A stretch of 41,318 bases of DNA, taken from Caldilineales bacterium (GTDB lineage Bacteria > Chloroflexota > Anaerolineae > J102). Below, one piece after another: positions 31,400-38,716 of the stretch. Numbering within the stretch: the first letter of the stretch is position 1; every line of letters starts with the position of its first letter. The notes under the pieces are model-generated. The model was given only the letters and a program-made list of their open reading frames with translations, was not told the origin of the DNA and ran no database searches. The stretch spans positions 1 through 41,318 of the forward strand of contig JAIBAP010000055.1 in assembly GCA_019695115.1 (NCBI GenBank), given 5' to 3'. The position numbers were made by a program, and so were the translations under genes.

Positions 31400-33661
31400 G
31401 TGTTGCGCTTGTGTTTATTGTTTTTTATTGCTTTAATCGAAGTCACAGTACTATTTAGATCTAATTTTTTTGCCCTTCCTCAAAACAACATAATTTCAGT
31501 CGTAGAGGCGGCATACCCCTGCCTGGACGACTCTGACTGCGATCTTGGTCAAACTTGTAACACCGCCAATGGCATATGTAGAGATGATGCAGATATTTGT
31601 GGCGACCACAGTTGTACGGGCAGCGAAAACTACGCTAACTGCCCAGGTGATTGTCAGCAAGCCGAATCAACAGTCTGCGGTCAAATTTCCTGTAGTGATG
31701 GATCAGTTGGCTACACTATTTGTGAACCAAGTTGCACTGTCGACAACCGCACCTGTCACGAAACATGTCCAACAAACGTCTATCAAAATTGTGAATTCAG
31801 TAGCGACTGCGATGGTTGTGCCAACTGCGGTTACGATCAATGTACCGGTACTTGGCGATGTAACGAAGGTTCTTGTGAAGTAATTAATTGTGGCACAACC
31901 GACCCCGACGCCCCCACCGCCACACCCACTCGTACACCCACACCACCACATACTCCTACACCAACACCCACCCCTATGTGCGACAGCGGGCCAGCATTAG
32001 TCCCCAATAAAGTCTGTAGCGTTGACGCCAACACCAAAATTGCCACATTTAACTGGAACTGGACCGGCGATACGGCTTGCGCCAGTGGCAGCTGCACCGG
32101 TTACGAAGGTCCTGTGGGTTACTGCGCTTCGGGCAATTATCCATCCGGACGTGACGATCCTGGCGTCACAATTTGGTGCGGCAACACCTGCACTACTTCA
32201 CCTTTTTACTATCAAATCTATAACATCGCTAACGGGGTTAATCTGACTTCTGGCAACACCGGTCAAACCACTGCCACAGTCAGCTGTGACACCAAGGCAC
32301 TGCGTGGCCAAACACTCAAACTGGATGTCAAAGCCCATGATGCGCGTGGCAACGGTTCAGCCTTTACTAGCTGCACTGCTGAATGTCCTAAGGCTGAGTG
32401 TGGTCAGTCATGCAATGACAGCAGCCAGTGTGGCACTGGCTTAACCTGTGAAGGCGGCAGCTGCGTCCTGAATGAATGTGTGGGGAGCTACACTTGCACG
32501 TGCTCGTTACCCACATCATGTGAAGATGACTTACCTTGCTCTACCTCTCTCGATTGTCAAACTACAACAGATCAATCCATGATTTGCGCCTCTGATAATG
32601 GCGTTAACACTTGTCAACTTCCCGATTGTGCCAACTGGGCATGTCAATGTTCATCTAACGATGCCAAAGGAGCCCTGGGAGCCACCTCATGCACCAATCC
32701 CACCGCCAATACCGCCAGTATCACGACTCAAGGTTGGGCTTGTGATCTTGATGCACCCTCCACCGCCTTGACAGTGCTTCTGTATGACGGCGACCCATTC
32801 AACGGCGGTCGGCCACTCGGATCGGCTGTGGCCTCGGAAACTTGGAATGCAGGCGTGTCCAGCCAGTGTGCCGGCACCACTAATCATAGTTTCACTGCAT
32901 CACTACCGAGCGATTTGGCAGACGGGCAAACTCACCAAATCTATGGCTATGCCAATAATATCGGCCCGGGCAACGGCGCAATTCTCTGGAACTCTCCGGT
33001 TACACTCCAAACTGCTAGCTGCGCTTTGCCGTCCCCAACACCCACCCGCACTCCCAGCCCCACACGCACACCAACCCCCTCGCCAACTGGTGAACCCGCA
33101 GATGTTTTCTGTAATAACGGTTCGCTGACCCCAGGCCAAACAGTCTTGGATGGCGCATTGATTAGTTACAGTTCTGGCACCTATAAATCTGGCTACACCC
33201 GCACCAGTTACTATGAGTACAACAACCTCAATGGCTCGGGCAAGATCAACTGTGGTACCTCATCCTGTTCGTTTACCGCCGATCGATCCAAAGGCGCTCT
33301 CGTCATGGTCTATACCAACTTGTCAAAATCAATTGGCGGCACCACCTACACATGTCAAGCGGGGGGATATTGGTCACCGCATATCGAGTTCGCCAGCCGC
33401 AACCTGTACGAGATCGAGCTTTGGGAAAAATACGGCGGGGACAATATCCTCTGCGCCGGCGTGATCGATGTCAAGGGACGCAGCTTGGAGCCGGTCGAGG
33501 TCGTGGCCGACCGCATCCGCACATGCCTGCGCCACTGCTCGCCCGACAAGCTGTGGGTCGCGCCCGACTGCGGCTTTAGCCAGACCCCGCGCTTTCTGGC
33601 CAACGAGAAGATGCGGGCGATGGTGGCAGCAGCGCGGATCGTGCGCGAGGAAATCGGCTGA
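31400..33661 (+). CDS. Cys-rich exported protein fused in frame to a MetE 3' end
   Basis: The 753-residue frame starts with GTG (or TTG at 31403) and a hydrophobic signal segment (LRLCLLFFIALIEVTVLF). Cys-rich repeats follow (CLDDSDCDLGQTCNTANGIC, then CGDHSCTGSENYANCPGDC). Next are a Thr-Pro linker (about 173-192), further Cys-rich domains, a beta-sandwich-like domain (about 440-540), another Thr-Pro linker (about 544-562) and a short beta domain. From about residue 660 the sequence abruptly becomes the last 93 residues of the MetE-like protein, from HIEFASR to the C-terminus, with two substitutions. That part is out of place in an exported protein, so the natural protein is probably truncated here by the junction at about 33381. 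No ribosome binding site is evident. Confidence 0.7.
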   Translation: MLRLCLLFFIALIEVTVLFRSNFFALPQNNIISVVEAAYPCLDDSDCDLGQTCNTANGICRDDADICGDHSCTGSENYANCPGDCQQAESTVCGQISCSDGSVGYTICEPSCTVDNRTCHETCPTNVYQNCEFSSDCDGCANCGYDQCTGTWRCNEGSCEVINCGTTDPDAPTATPTRTPTPPHTPTPTPTPMCDSGPALVPNKVCSVDANTKIATFNWNWTGDTACASGSCTGYEGPVGYCASGNYPSGRDDPGVTIWCGNTCTTSPFYYQIYNIANGVNLTSGNTGQTTATVSCDTKALRGQTLKLDVKAHDARGNGSAFTSCTAECPKAECGQSCNDSSQCGTGLTCEGGSCVLNECVGSYTCTCSLPTSCEDDLPCSTSLDCQTTTDQSMICASDNGVNTCQLPDCANWACQCSSNDAKGALGATSCTNPTANTASITTQGWACDLDAPSTALTVLLYDGDPFNGGRPLGSAVASETWNAGVSSQCAGTTNHSFTASLPSDLADGQTHQIYGYANNIGPGNGAILWNSPVTLQTASCALPSPTPTRTPSPTRTPTPSPTGEPADVFCNNGSLTPGQTVLDGALISYSSGTYKSGYTRTSYYEYNNLNGSGKINCGTSSCSFTADRSKGALVMVYTNLSKSIGGTTYTCQAGGYWSPHIEFASRNLYEIELWEKYGGDNILCAGVIDVKGRSLEPVEVVADRIRTCLRHCSPDKLWVAPDCGFSQTPRFLANEKMRAMVAAARIVREEIG
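33383..33659 (+). repeat. Direct repeat B: second MetE 3' end
   Basis: The diverged partner of 29283-29559. It is in frame with the upstream Cys-rich gene and supplies its last 93 codons. It encodes Glu255- and Cys316-equivalents but lacks the His-x-Cys ligands, so it cannot be an active enzyme by itself. Confidence 0.9.
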
Positions 33662-33687
33662 CCAAAAGACCGAAGCTGTCCTCCGCG

Positions 33688-33718
33688 TTGGCAAAGCCAG
33701 CCAACCTTGCGCTACAAT
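33688..33718 (+). promoter_or_regulatory. Possible promoter of the DUF433/DUF5615 pair
   Basis: TTGGCA (33688-33693) and TACAAT (33713-33718) with a 19-base spacer, wider than ideal. The antitoxin ATG is 22 bases downstream, with GAGG between. Confidence 0.4.
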
Positions 33719-33740
33719 CAAGCCAGAAGAGAGGCAAGCC

Positions 33741-33971
33741 ATGACTTATTACATTTCCGATCGAATCACGGTGAACCCAGAACAGTGCGGCGGCAGGCCC
33801 TGCATACGCGGGATGCGTATTCGCGTGGTCGATGTGTTGGGCTTGTTGGCGGCCGGCCTTAGTTTTGGTGAAGTGCTCGCTGAGTTGCCTGATCTCGAAA
33901 TGGCCGATCTTCAGGCGGTCTTGAAGTATGTCACCTTGCGGGTCGATCACCCTGTCTTGGTTGCGGCATGA
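33741..33971 (+). CDS. DUF433 antitoxin
   Basis: A 76-residue protein of the DUF433 family. It contains the hallmark NPEQCGGRPCIRGMRIRV, followed by VLGLLAAGLSFGEVLAELPD, a small helix-turn-helix-like fold. DUF433 proteins pair with DUF5615 PIN-like toxins. The gene overlaps the next one by ATGA, giving tight coupling. GAGGCAAGCC precedes the ATG. It lies immediately after the second MetE 3' end, so the pair was originally downstream of a MetE-like gene. Confidence 0.93.
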   Translation: MTYYISDRITVNPEQCGGRPCIRGMRIRVVDVLGLLAAGLSFGEVLAELPDLEMADLQAVLKYVTLRVDHPVLVAA

Positions 33972-34318
33972 TCATTTGGGTCGATGCCCAGCTTTCGCCG
34001 ACCATAGCGGCCTGGATTCAGTTGAATTTCGGCATCAAGGCCAGGTCTGTTCGTGATCTGGGTCTTCGCGATGCCACGGATCGCCAGATCTTCATGGCAG
34101 CGCGGGCTGAAGGCGCTGTTGTAATGACCAAGGATAGCGATTTCGTTGTCTTGGTAAGTCGATTGGGCGCGCCGCCGCAAGTCATTTGGGTAACATGTGG
34201 CAACACTTCTAATGTGCATCTGCGTCGCATTCTGAGCAAGACGCTATTGCAGGCCGTGGATGTGCTCGCATCTGGTGAGCGGATCGTTGAAATCAAGGAT
34301 ATCGGTTCTCCAACATAG
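33968..34318 (+). CDS. DUF5615 PIN-like toxin
   Basis: A 116-residue protein of the DUF5615 family. It starts IIWVDAQLSPTIAAWIQLNF (conserved Asp in a short strand). The middle is DLGLRDATDRQIFMAARAEG, and VVMTKDSDFVVLVSRLG carries the second acidic pair (K-D-x-D-F). This is the reduced PIN-like RNase fold of the VapC superfamily. The ATG overlaps the antitoxin stop. Catalytic residues are all present, so it is probably functional. Confidence 0.92.
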   Translation: MIIWVDAQLSPTIAAWIQLNFGIKARSVRDLGLRDATDRQIFMAARAEGAVVMTKDSDFVVLVSRLGAPPQVIWVTCGNTSNVHLRRILSKTLLQAVDVLASGERIVEIKDIGSPT

Positions 34319-34324
34319 TGTCCG

Positions 34325-35383
34325 ATGGCTATCGTTCGGCATGAGGCTCATTTGCTCAAACTAGAATTCAACTCCCTCCTCAACCGCATGCTCCGCGTCG
34401 ATGACCTCGACACGCTCGGCGTCTCCACGCAAACCCTGGCCGAGCAAGCCGTCCTGGTCGGGCGCACGGATGAAGCCGTCGCTCTGGTGGCTTACTTCCA
34501 TCAGGAAATGCGGATCATGCACAACATCATGATCACGTGGCTGACCGACATCAGCCGCTACATCGTGGCCAGGGGCGGGCCGAGCGAGCACGCTGGCGAG
34601 GTGGCGACCACGCTATTCGAGACCTGGCGCACCTATCCCTTTGGCGAGAGCTTGCGCGCACGTTGTCAGGAAGCCATCCGGGCGGCAGATAACGACCCGC
34701 GCATCGCCGACGAAGCCATCGACCTGCTCGACAAGATGCGGCTGGAGTTCAAATATCCGCACGATGTGCTCGTGGCCTGGGTGCAGAACCTGCTGACTTC
34801 GATTGCCGAGCGCTGGGGCGAGGACGCCGTGCTCGAATCCATTCTGGAGACGCACCAAAGCATCTGGGGCGACCGCTACGAAAACTGGCTGAAACTGACC
34901 CCGCACGAGCGCCTGGCCCTGACCGTGGAAGGCATGCGCGGCGGGCATTTCAGCGGTGAGCGGCGACGCGGCGACATGACATTGCGCGACGATGGCGACC
35001 GCCTGACCATGGTGATGGAATTGTGCGGCAGCGGCGGCGTCCTGCGCCGGGGCGACCCTGAAACCGGCCGGCCTCCGCACCCGGCCGGCGAGCACGGCGT
35101 GAACCAGGCGCCGCACGATTGGACCTGGCAGAAGACCGGCGTGCATTGGTATTGCTCGCACTGCGCCATCGCCATGGAGTGGCTGCCCGCCCGCAAACGC
35201 AACGGCCGCCTGCTGCGCCCGCTCGACCATGTTATGGACCCGCACGCCCCCTGCACGTGGTACATCTACAAAGGTGAAGACCAGACCCGGGCCTACCACT
35301 ATCCCCGCACCAACTCGCCCACCCTGCCCGGCGCGCCGGACACGGGCGAGGACTGGAGGGCGGAGTATCCCGGCGGGAGCTAG
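34325..35383 (+). CDS. Hypothetical protein with possible metal-binding Cys/His motifs
   Basis: A 352-residue cytoplasmic protein that I do not recognise with certainty. The N-terminal 170 residues are helical (FNSLLNRMLRVDDLDTLG, YFHQEMRIMHNIMITWLTDI). The C-terminal part has MVMELCGSGGVLRRGDP (about 230-246), HWYCSHCAIAMEW (C-x-x-C, about 277-280) and DPHAPCTWYIYK (about 304-316). Such a set of Cys and His residues suggests a bound Zn or iron-sulfur centre. It begins 6 bases after the toxin stop and may be read from the same transcript. The last ~54 coding bases (from 35330) recur at 35881, at the end of the following gene. Confidence 0.7.
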   Translation: MAIVRHEAHLLKLEFNSLLNRMLRVDDLDTLGVSTQTLAEQAVLVGRTDEAVALVAYFHQEMRIMHNIMITWLTDISRYIVARGGPSEHAGEVATTLFETWRTYPFGESLRARCQEAIRAADNDPRIADEAIDLLDKMRLEFKYPHDVLVAWVQNLLTSIAERWGEDAVLESILETHQSIWGDRYENWLKLTPHERLALTVEGMRGGHFSGERRRGDMTLRDDGDRLTMVMELCGSGGVLRRGDPETGRPPHPAGEHGVNQAPHDWTWQKTGVHWYCSHCAIAMEWLPARKRNGRLLRPLDHVMDPHAPCTWYIYKGEDQTRAYHYPRTNSPTLPGAPDTGEDWRAEYPGGS

Positions 35384-35390
35384 GAGCGAG
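35330..35390 (+). repeat. Direct repeat C, left copy: gene 3' end
   Basis: 61 bases covering the last 17 codons (GAPDTGEDWRAEYPGGS), the stop and seven bases beyond. They recur at 35881-35941 with five differences. All four in the coding part are synonymous third-position changes. Confidence 0.9.
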
Positions 35391-35395
35391 TCCAC

Positions 35396-35424
35396 TTCCA
35401 TCATCCCCGACGCTGTGCTACAAT
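35396..35424 (+). promoter_or_regulatory. Promoter of the nucleotidyltransferase gene
   Basis: TTCCAT (35396-35401) and TACAAT (35419-35424) are spaced by 17 bases. The -10 box is good and the -35 box is weak. The expected start point is about 35431, some 30 bases before the ATG. Confidence 0.5.
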
Positions 35425-35460
35425 TCGAGACATGAGAGCGGACACTCGGAACTGGATCGA

Positions 35461-35934
35461 ATGGTTGAAACAACACCCCAACTTGCAGGAATAATCCAGC
35501 GATACTGTCAGGAGCTTCAGAAGATGGATATCGCTTGCGAGCGCGTTCTCCTTTTTGGATCACAAGCCAATGGAACCGCGCACGAAGGCAGCGATATCGA
35601 TCTCATCATCGTCTCGCCTGACTGGGCGCGTTATGGCGATCTGGAGAGGTTGGAATCGCTCGGTCTTGCTGCGGGGCATATCCTCGAACCCGTGGAAGCG
35701 CAAGGTGTAACGCCCGAAGAGATTGTCTCACACCAGCTTTCACAGTTCATGGCCTATGTGATCGATGAACTTGCAGTTGACGTAACCCATTTCATGCCGT
35801 CGGCTTCTGTTCGTCAAAATGACCCTGCAACGCCAACCAGGAATTGGGGTGAGCAGGGCCAACTGAAGGCTGTCGCTTTCGGCGCGCCGGATACAGGCGA
35901 AGACTGGAGGGCGGAGTATCCGGGCGGGAGCTAG
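35461..35934 (+). CDS. Minimal nucleotidyltransferase (MNT-type), tail replaced by a duplicated gene end
   Basis: A 157-residue frame. Residues 1-115 are a DNA polymerase beta-like minimal nucleotidyltransferase: VLLFGSQANGTAHEGSDIDL has the Gly-Ser motif and the Asp-x-Asp metal pair. Such proteins serve as antitoxins that AMPylate HEPN RNases. No full HEPN partner gene is adjacent; a 20-codon frame at 35432 is too short to call. The last 17 residues (GAPDTGEDWRAEYPGGS) are identical to the C-terminus of the preceding gene and come from the right copy of direct repeat C. The native C-terminus is therefore probably lost. The catalytic core looks intact. Confidence 0.75.
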   Translation: MVETTPQLAGIIQRYCQELQKMDIACERVLLFGSQANGTAHEGSDIDLIIVSPDWARYGDLERLESLGLAAGHILEPVEAQGVTPEEIVSHQLSQFMAYVIDELAVDVTHFMPSASVRQNDPATPTRNWGEQGQLKAVAFGAPDTGEDWRAEYPGGS

Positions 35935-35941
35935 GGGCGAG
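35881..35941 (+). repeat. Direct repeat C, right copy
   Basis: The partner of 35330-35390, 551 bases downstream. It ends the nucleotidyltransferase frame. Identity is about 92%, with only silent changes in the coding portion. Confidence 0.9.
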
Positions 35942-35973
35942 ACGATGCTGGCTGGTCGTGCCGGCGTTGTTCT

Positions 35974-35981
35974 GCTATGAT
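35974..35981 (+). promoter_or_regulatory. Extended -10 element before the first PepSY-like gene
   Basis: TGC-TATGAT about 41 bases before the ATG at 36023. The -35 region (TGGTCG at 17 bases) is weak. Confidence 0.4.
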
Positions 35982-36022
35982 GGCCCTACGCAACCAACCC
36001 ACTTCACAAAGGCAGACACTAT

Positions 36023-36382
36023 ATGGCTATCGAGGTTGTGGATCTGACTTTGCCTCCACAGGCACAGATCAGGATCGATTTCAGCCTGACCGCTCAGGTC
36101 AACGTAACCGACTACGCCGCTCAACGCAAGGTGAGCCGGTTGCTGCTCGATCAAGCGGGCAACTTGCTCTATGGCGAGCGCCCTAGCCTGGGTGCGGGCA
36201 GGCGTCTTCTATGGTGGGTGCCGGTATGGCTGGCATTGCCCACTACCGGTCCCGTGGGGCAGGTCGGTAGCCTCGATGTCGATGCTCAGACCGGTGAGAT
36301 TCTGTTCGACCAGCGTATTCTCGATGAACTCGCGGAGCGTGGCAATGCCCTGGCTCGACGTACCTCATCAGCAGCAGGTTGA
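36023..36382 (+). CDS. Small PepSY-like protein, paralogue 1
   Basis: A 119-residue protein of no named family. Its C-terminal half reads LLWWVPVWLALPTTGPVGQV, then GSLDVDAQTGEIL, a PepSY-like strand-turn with the D-V-D-x-x-T-G-x-I signature. The protein at 38137-38499 aligns over most of its length (GEP/GER-P-x-L, L-x-W-x-VP, TG-x-VG-x-VG, DVD-x-x-TG). AAAGG precedes the ATG. The 3' end overlaps a relic of a C39-type cysteine peptidase, a coupling that suggests an inhibitor or chaperone for that peptidase. That idea is inference. Confidence 0.7.
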   Translation: MAIEVVDLTLPPQAQIRIDFSLTAQVNVTDYAAQRKVSRLLLDQAGNLLYGERPSLGAGRRLLWWVPVWLALPTTGPVGQVGSLDVDAQTGEILFDQRILDELAERGNALARRTSSAAG

Positions 36383-36434
36383 TCCGAGTTGGTGTTTGCC
36401 TGCCTGCGTGGCCATGGTGGCCGCCTATTGGTAG
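36345..36434 (+). pseudogene. C39-like cysteine peptidase, N-terminal fragment
   Basis: A 29-codon frame overlapping the preceding gene by 38 bases. It reads MPWLDVPHQQQVDPSWC, then LPACVAMVAAYW and a stop. The Gln-rich start and Cys followed by P-A-C-x-A-M-V-x-A-Y-W match the catalytic-Cys region of C39/papain-like peptidases (usually above 130 residues). The reading frame ends directly before the palindromic repeat at 36447-36479. Confidence 0.62.
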
Positions 36435-36446
36435 CAGCTTTAGAGC

Positions 36447-36479
36447 AGGTGCGACGCACTTTGTAAGTGCGTTGCACCT
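36447..36479. repeat. 15-bp palindromic repeat, copy 2
   Basis: AGGTGCGACGCACTT, a 3-base loop (TGT), then AAGTGCGTTGCACCT, with one mismatch. Same element as 8087-8119. It sits between the C39 fragment and the convergent carboxylase gene and could act as a weak bidirectional terminator. Confidence 0.75.
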
Positions 36480-36492
36480 CAAACGCCGGAAC

Positions 36493-38103
36493 TCACATCC
36501 TGAACACACCGAAGGTCGTCCGCTCGACGGGGGCGTTGTAACAGACCGATAGCGCCAGGCCCAGCACACGGCGGGTCTCGGCGGGGAGCAGGATGCCGTC
36601 GTCCCACAGCCGGGCGGTCGAATAATAGGGGCTGCCCTCGCGCTCGTACTTCTCCAGGGTCGGCCGTTTGAATTCGGCCAGGTCGTCAGCGCCCATCGGC
36701 GGCTGCCCTCGCCGCGCCAATTGGTCTTGCTTGACCGTCGCCAGCACATTGGCGGCCTGCTCGCCGCCCATCACGCTGATGCGGGCGTTCGGCCACATCC
36801 ACAAAAAGCGCGGGCCATAGGCGCGGCCACACATGCCGTAATTGCCGGCCCCGAACGAGCCGCCGATGATCACCGTCAGCTTGGGCACGGCAGCGTTGGC
36901 AACCGCATGCACCATCTTCGCCCCGTCTTTGGCGATGCCCCCCACCTCGTACTGCTTCCCCACCATAAAGCCAGTGACATTTTGCAGGAACAACAGCGGT
37001 ATCGACCTGCCAGCGCACAATTCGACAAAGTGGGCGCCTTTGAGCGCCGACTCGCTGAAAAGGATGCCGTTATTGGCCACGATGCCCACCGGATAGCCGT
37101 GGATGCGGGCGAAGCCGGTGACGAGAGTCGTGCCATAGCGGGCCTTGAACTCGCGAAACTTGCTGCCATCCACCAGCCGGGCAATGACCTCGCGCACATC
37201 GTAGCTCTCGCGGAAACTGCGCGGGAGGACGCCGTACAATTCTTCGGGGTCGTAGAGCGGGTCTTCGGAGGGGGCCAACTCGGCCTCGACGCGCTTGACC
37301 GTGTTGAGGGTGGCGACGATGGCCCGCACTTGCTGCAAGGCGTCGTCATCATCGATGGCGAAATGGTCGGCCACGCCCGAAAGCCGCGTGTGCACGTCCG
37401 CCCCGCCCAACTCCTCGGCCGACACCTCCTCGCCGGTGGCCGCCTTCACCAACGGCGGCCCACCCAAGAAAATCGTGCCTGCCCCCCGGACGATGATGGC
37501 CTCATCGCTCATGGCTGGGACATAGGCCCCACCCGCCGTACACGACCCCATCACACAGGCGATCTGGGGGATGCCGAGGGCGCTCATCCGGGCCTGGTTG
37601 TAGAAGATGCGCCCGAAATCATCCACATCCGGGAAGACCTCATCCTGCATGGGCAGGAAAGCGCCGCCCGAATCGACCAGATAGATGCACGGCAGCCGGT
37701 TCTCCAGGCCGACCTGTTGGCCGCGCAGGTGCTTCTTCACCGTCAGCGGATAGTACGTCCCGCCCTTCACGGTGGCGTCGTTGGCGATGATCAGGCATTC
37801 CCGGCCCGAAACCCGCCCCAAGCCGGTCACGATGCCTGCGCCCGGCGCCTCGCCGTCGTAAAGCTCCCAGGCCGCCAGCGGCGACAGCTCGAGGAAGGGG
37901 CTGCCAGGGTCGAGCAGGCGGTCGATGCGGTCGCGCACGAACAGCTTGCCCTGCTGTCGATGTCGTTCGTGTGCGGCCGGCGGCCCGCCCTGGCGGATTT
38001 CGGCCAGCCGGCCGCCCAGTTCCTCGGCCAGCCGGCGATGGTGCTCGGCATTGGCCCGATAGCCGGCATCGTGACGAAGATTCCGGGATTCGAGAATGTC
38101 CAT
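36493..38103 (-). CDS. Acyl-CoA carboxylase carboxyltransferase subunit (methylcrotonyl-CoA carboxylase beta type)
   Basis: A 536-residue carboxyltransferase, the normal length for the MccB/PccB group. Crotonase-fold halves are clear: N-terminal [20 protein letters not shown], then [15 protein letters not shown] and [20 protein letters not shown]. The C-terminal half has [32 protein letters not shown] and [10 protein letters not shown], which resemble the methylcrotonyl-CoA enzyme more than the propionyl-CoA one. It transfers carboxyl from biotin to an acyl-CoA in leucine or isoprenoid breakdown. AAGGAG precedes the start. No biotin carboxylase subunit is in the window. Confidence 0.9.
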   Translation of the reverse strand: MDILESRNLRHDAGYRANAEHHRRLAEELGGRLAEIRQGGPPAAHERHRQQGKLFVRDRIDRLLDPGSPFLELSPLAAWELYDGEAPGAGIVTGLGRVSGRECLIIANDATVKGGTYYPLTVKKHLRGQQVGLENRLPCIYLVDSGGAFLPMQDEVFPDVDDFGRIFYNQARMSALGIPQIACVMGSCTAGGAYVPAMSDEAIIVRGAGTIFLGGPPLVKAATGEEVSAEELGGADVHTRLSGVADHFAIDDDDALQQVRAIVATLNTVKRVEAELAPSEDPLYDPEELYGVLPRSFRESYDVREVIARLVDGSKFREFKARYGTTLVTGFARIHGYPVGIVANNGILFSESALKGAHFVELCAGRSIPLLFLQNVTGFMVGKQYEVGGIAKDGAKMVHAVANAAVPKLTVIIGGSFGAGNYGMCGRAYGPRFLWMWPNARISVMGGEQAANVLATVKQDQLARRGQPPMGADDLAEFKRPTLEKYEREGSPYYSTARLWDDGILLPAETRRVLGLALSVCYNAPVERTTFGVFRM

Positions 38104-38136
38104 TTGCTCCTTATCGCCCAGCGATACTGGCGTTGT

Positions 38137-38499
38137 CTATGATGCGAAACGATCAATCGTGGCATGGGTAGAGGCCAAAAAACGAGCGCTATCGATCAGT
38201 TGGTTCATTTTTTCCGGGGTCATCATGATCTGGCCTGTTTCGACATCTACATCCACAGCGCCGACCTCTCCAACAGAACCAGTGTCCGGGTAGGATAATG
38301 TTAGGGGCACGCGCCAGAATAACCGATCTTTGACTGCTAATGTCGGCTCGCCGACCCGCAATAAGTAACTGATTTCGTCGGCCGCGAAACGGCCGGCCAT
38401 ACGCTGCGCTGCCCGCGCCGAGTAGTTGAACCTGGCCGAAACCTGGATCGTTAATTGGATATCACCCATGCGAGGTAGCTCTTCTAGGGCGACTTGCAT
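38137..38499 (-). CDS. Small PepSY-like protein, paralogue 2
   Basis: A 120-residue protein paralogous to 36023-36382. The C-terminal half has DRLFWRVPLTLSYPDTGSVG, then EVGAVDVDVETGQIMMTPEK, again PepSY-like. Start 38499 is supported by GGGAGG about 10 bases upstream and gives nearly the same length as the paralogue; a longer frame from 38574 exists. It lies 33 bases upstream of the carboxylase gene on the same strand but is probably unrelated to it. No C39 peptidase gene is attached. Confidence 0.7.
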   Translation of the reverse strand: MQVALEELPRMGDIQLTIQVSARFNYSARAAQRMAGRFAADEISYLLRVGEPTLAVKDRLFWRVPLTLSYPDTGSVGEVGAVDVDVETGQIMMTPEKMNQLIDSARFLASTHATIDRFAS

Positions 38500-38650
38500 A
38501 TGACAGTAGACCTCCCGTCTCTCAAAACCACGCTGGCTGGTGTCGGGGTGAGGATCGAAAACGGCGCTCGGCATTTAATCTGCCGCATAAACAAGATTAT
38601 AACACAACCGGGCGCATCCCCTGTGATTGGTTTTCGCTGTCGGTGTCGCC

Positions 38651-38671
38651 ATCCGCAATCCGCAATCCGCA
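38651..38671. repeat. Heptanucleotide array, ATCCGCA family
   Basis: Three exact units ATCCGCA in a row, followed by a partial one, in the gap before the exporter gene. Another sequence family with the same 7-base period. Confidence 0.7.
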
Positions 38672-38680
38672 ATCGAAACG

Positions 38681-38708
38681 TTTGGGCCAGCCACCTCTAT
38701 CGGCTATG
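38681..38708 (+). promoter_or_regulatory. Promoter of the exporter gene, probably leaderless
   Basis: TTTGGG (38681-38686) and TATGAT (38703-38708) with 16 bases between. Only six bases separate the -10 box from the upstream-most base of the region before the ATG at 38717, so transcription would start at or next to the start codon. Confidence 0.5.
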
Positions 38709-38716
38709 ATCCTGCC

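Larger units (their letters stand above)
29562..33382. other. AT-richer island between the two MetE 3' ends
   Basis: The segment is visibly richer in A and T than the genes on both sides. It carries two exported proteins (29861-31351 and 31400-33661) and a non-coding 5' portion. It is bounded exactly by the diverged 3' ends of the MetE-like gene. No integrase, transposase or inverted terminal repeat is seen. It is best read as acquired DNA inserted at, and carrying a second copy of, a gene's 3' end; an assembly join between two strains cannot be excluded. Confidence 0.5.

Noticed and set aside
35432-35494. 20-codon frame as a HEPN toxin start before the nucleotidyltransferase
   Set aside because: The N-terminal resemblance is too short to support a call, although a HEPN partner would be expected for an MNT gene.
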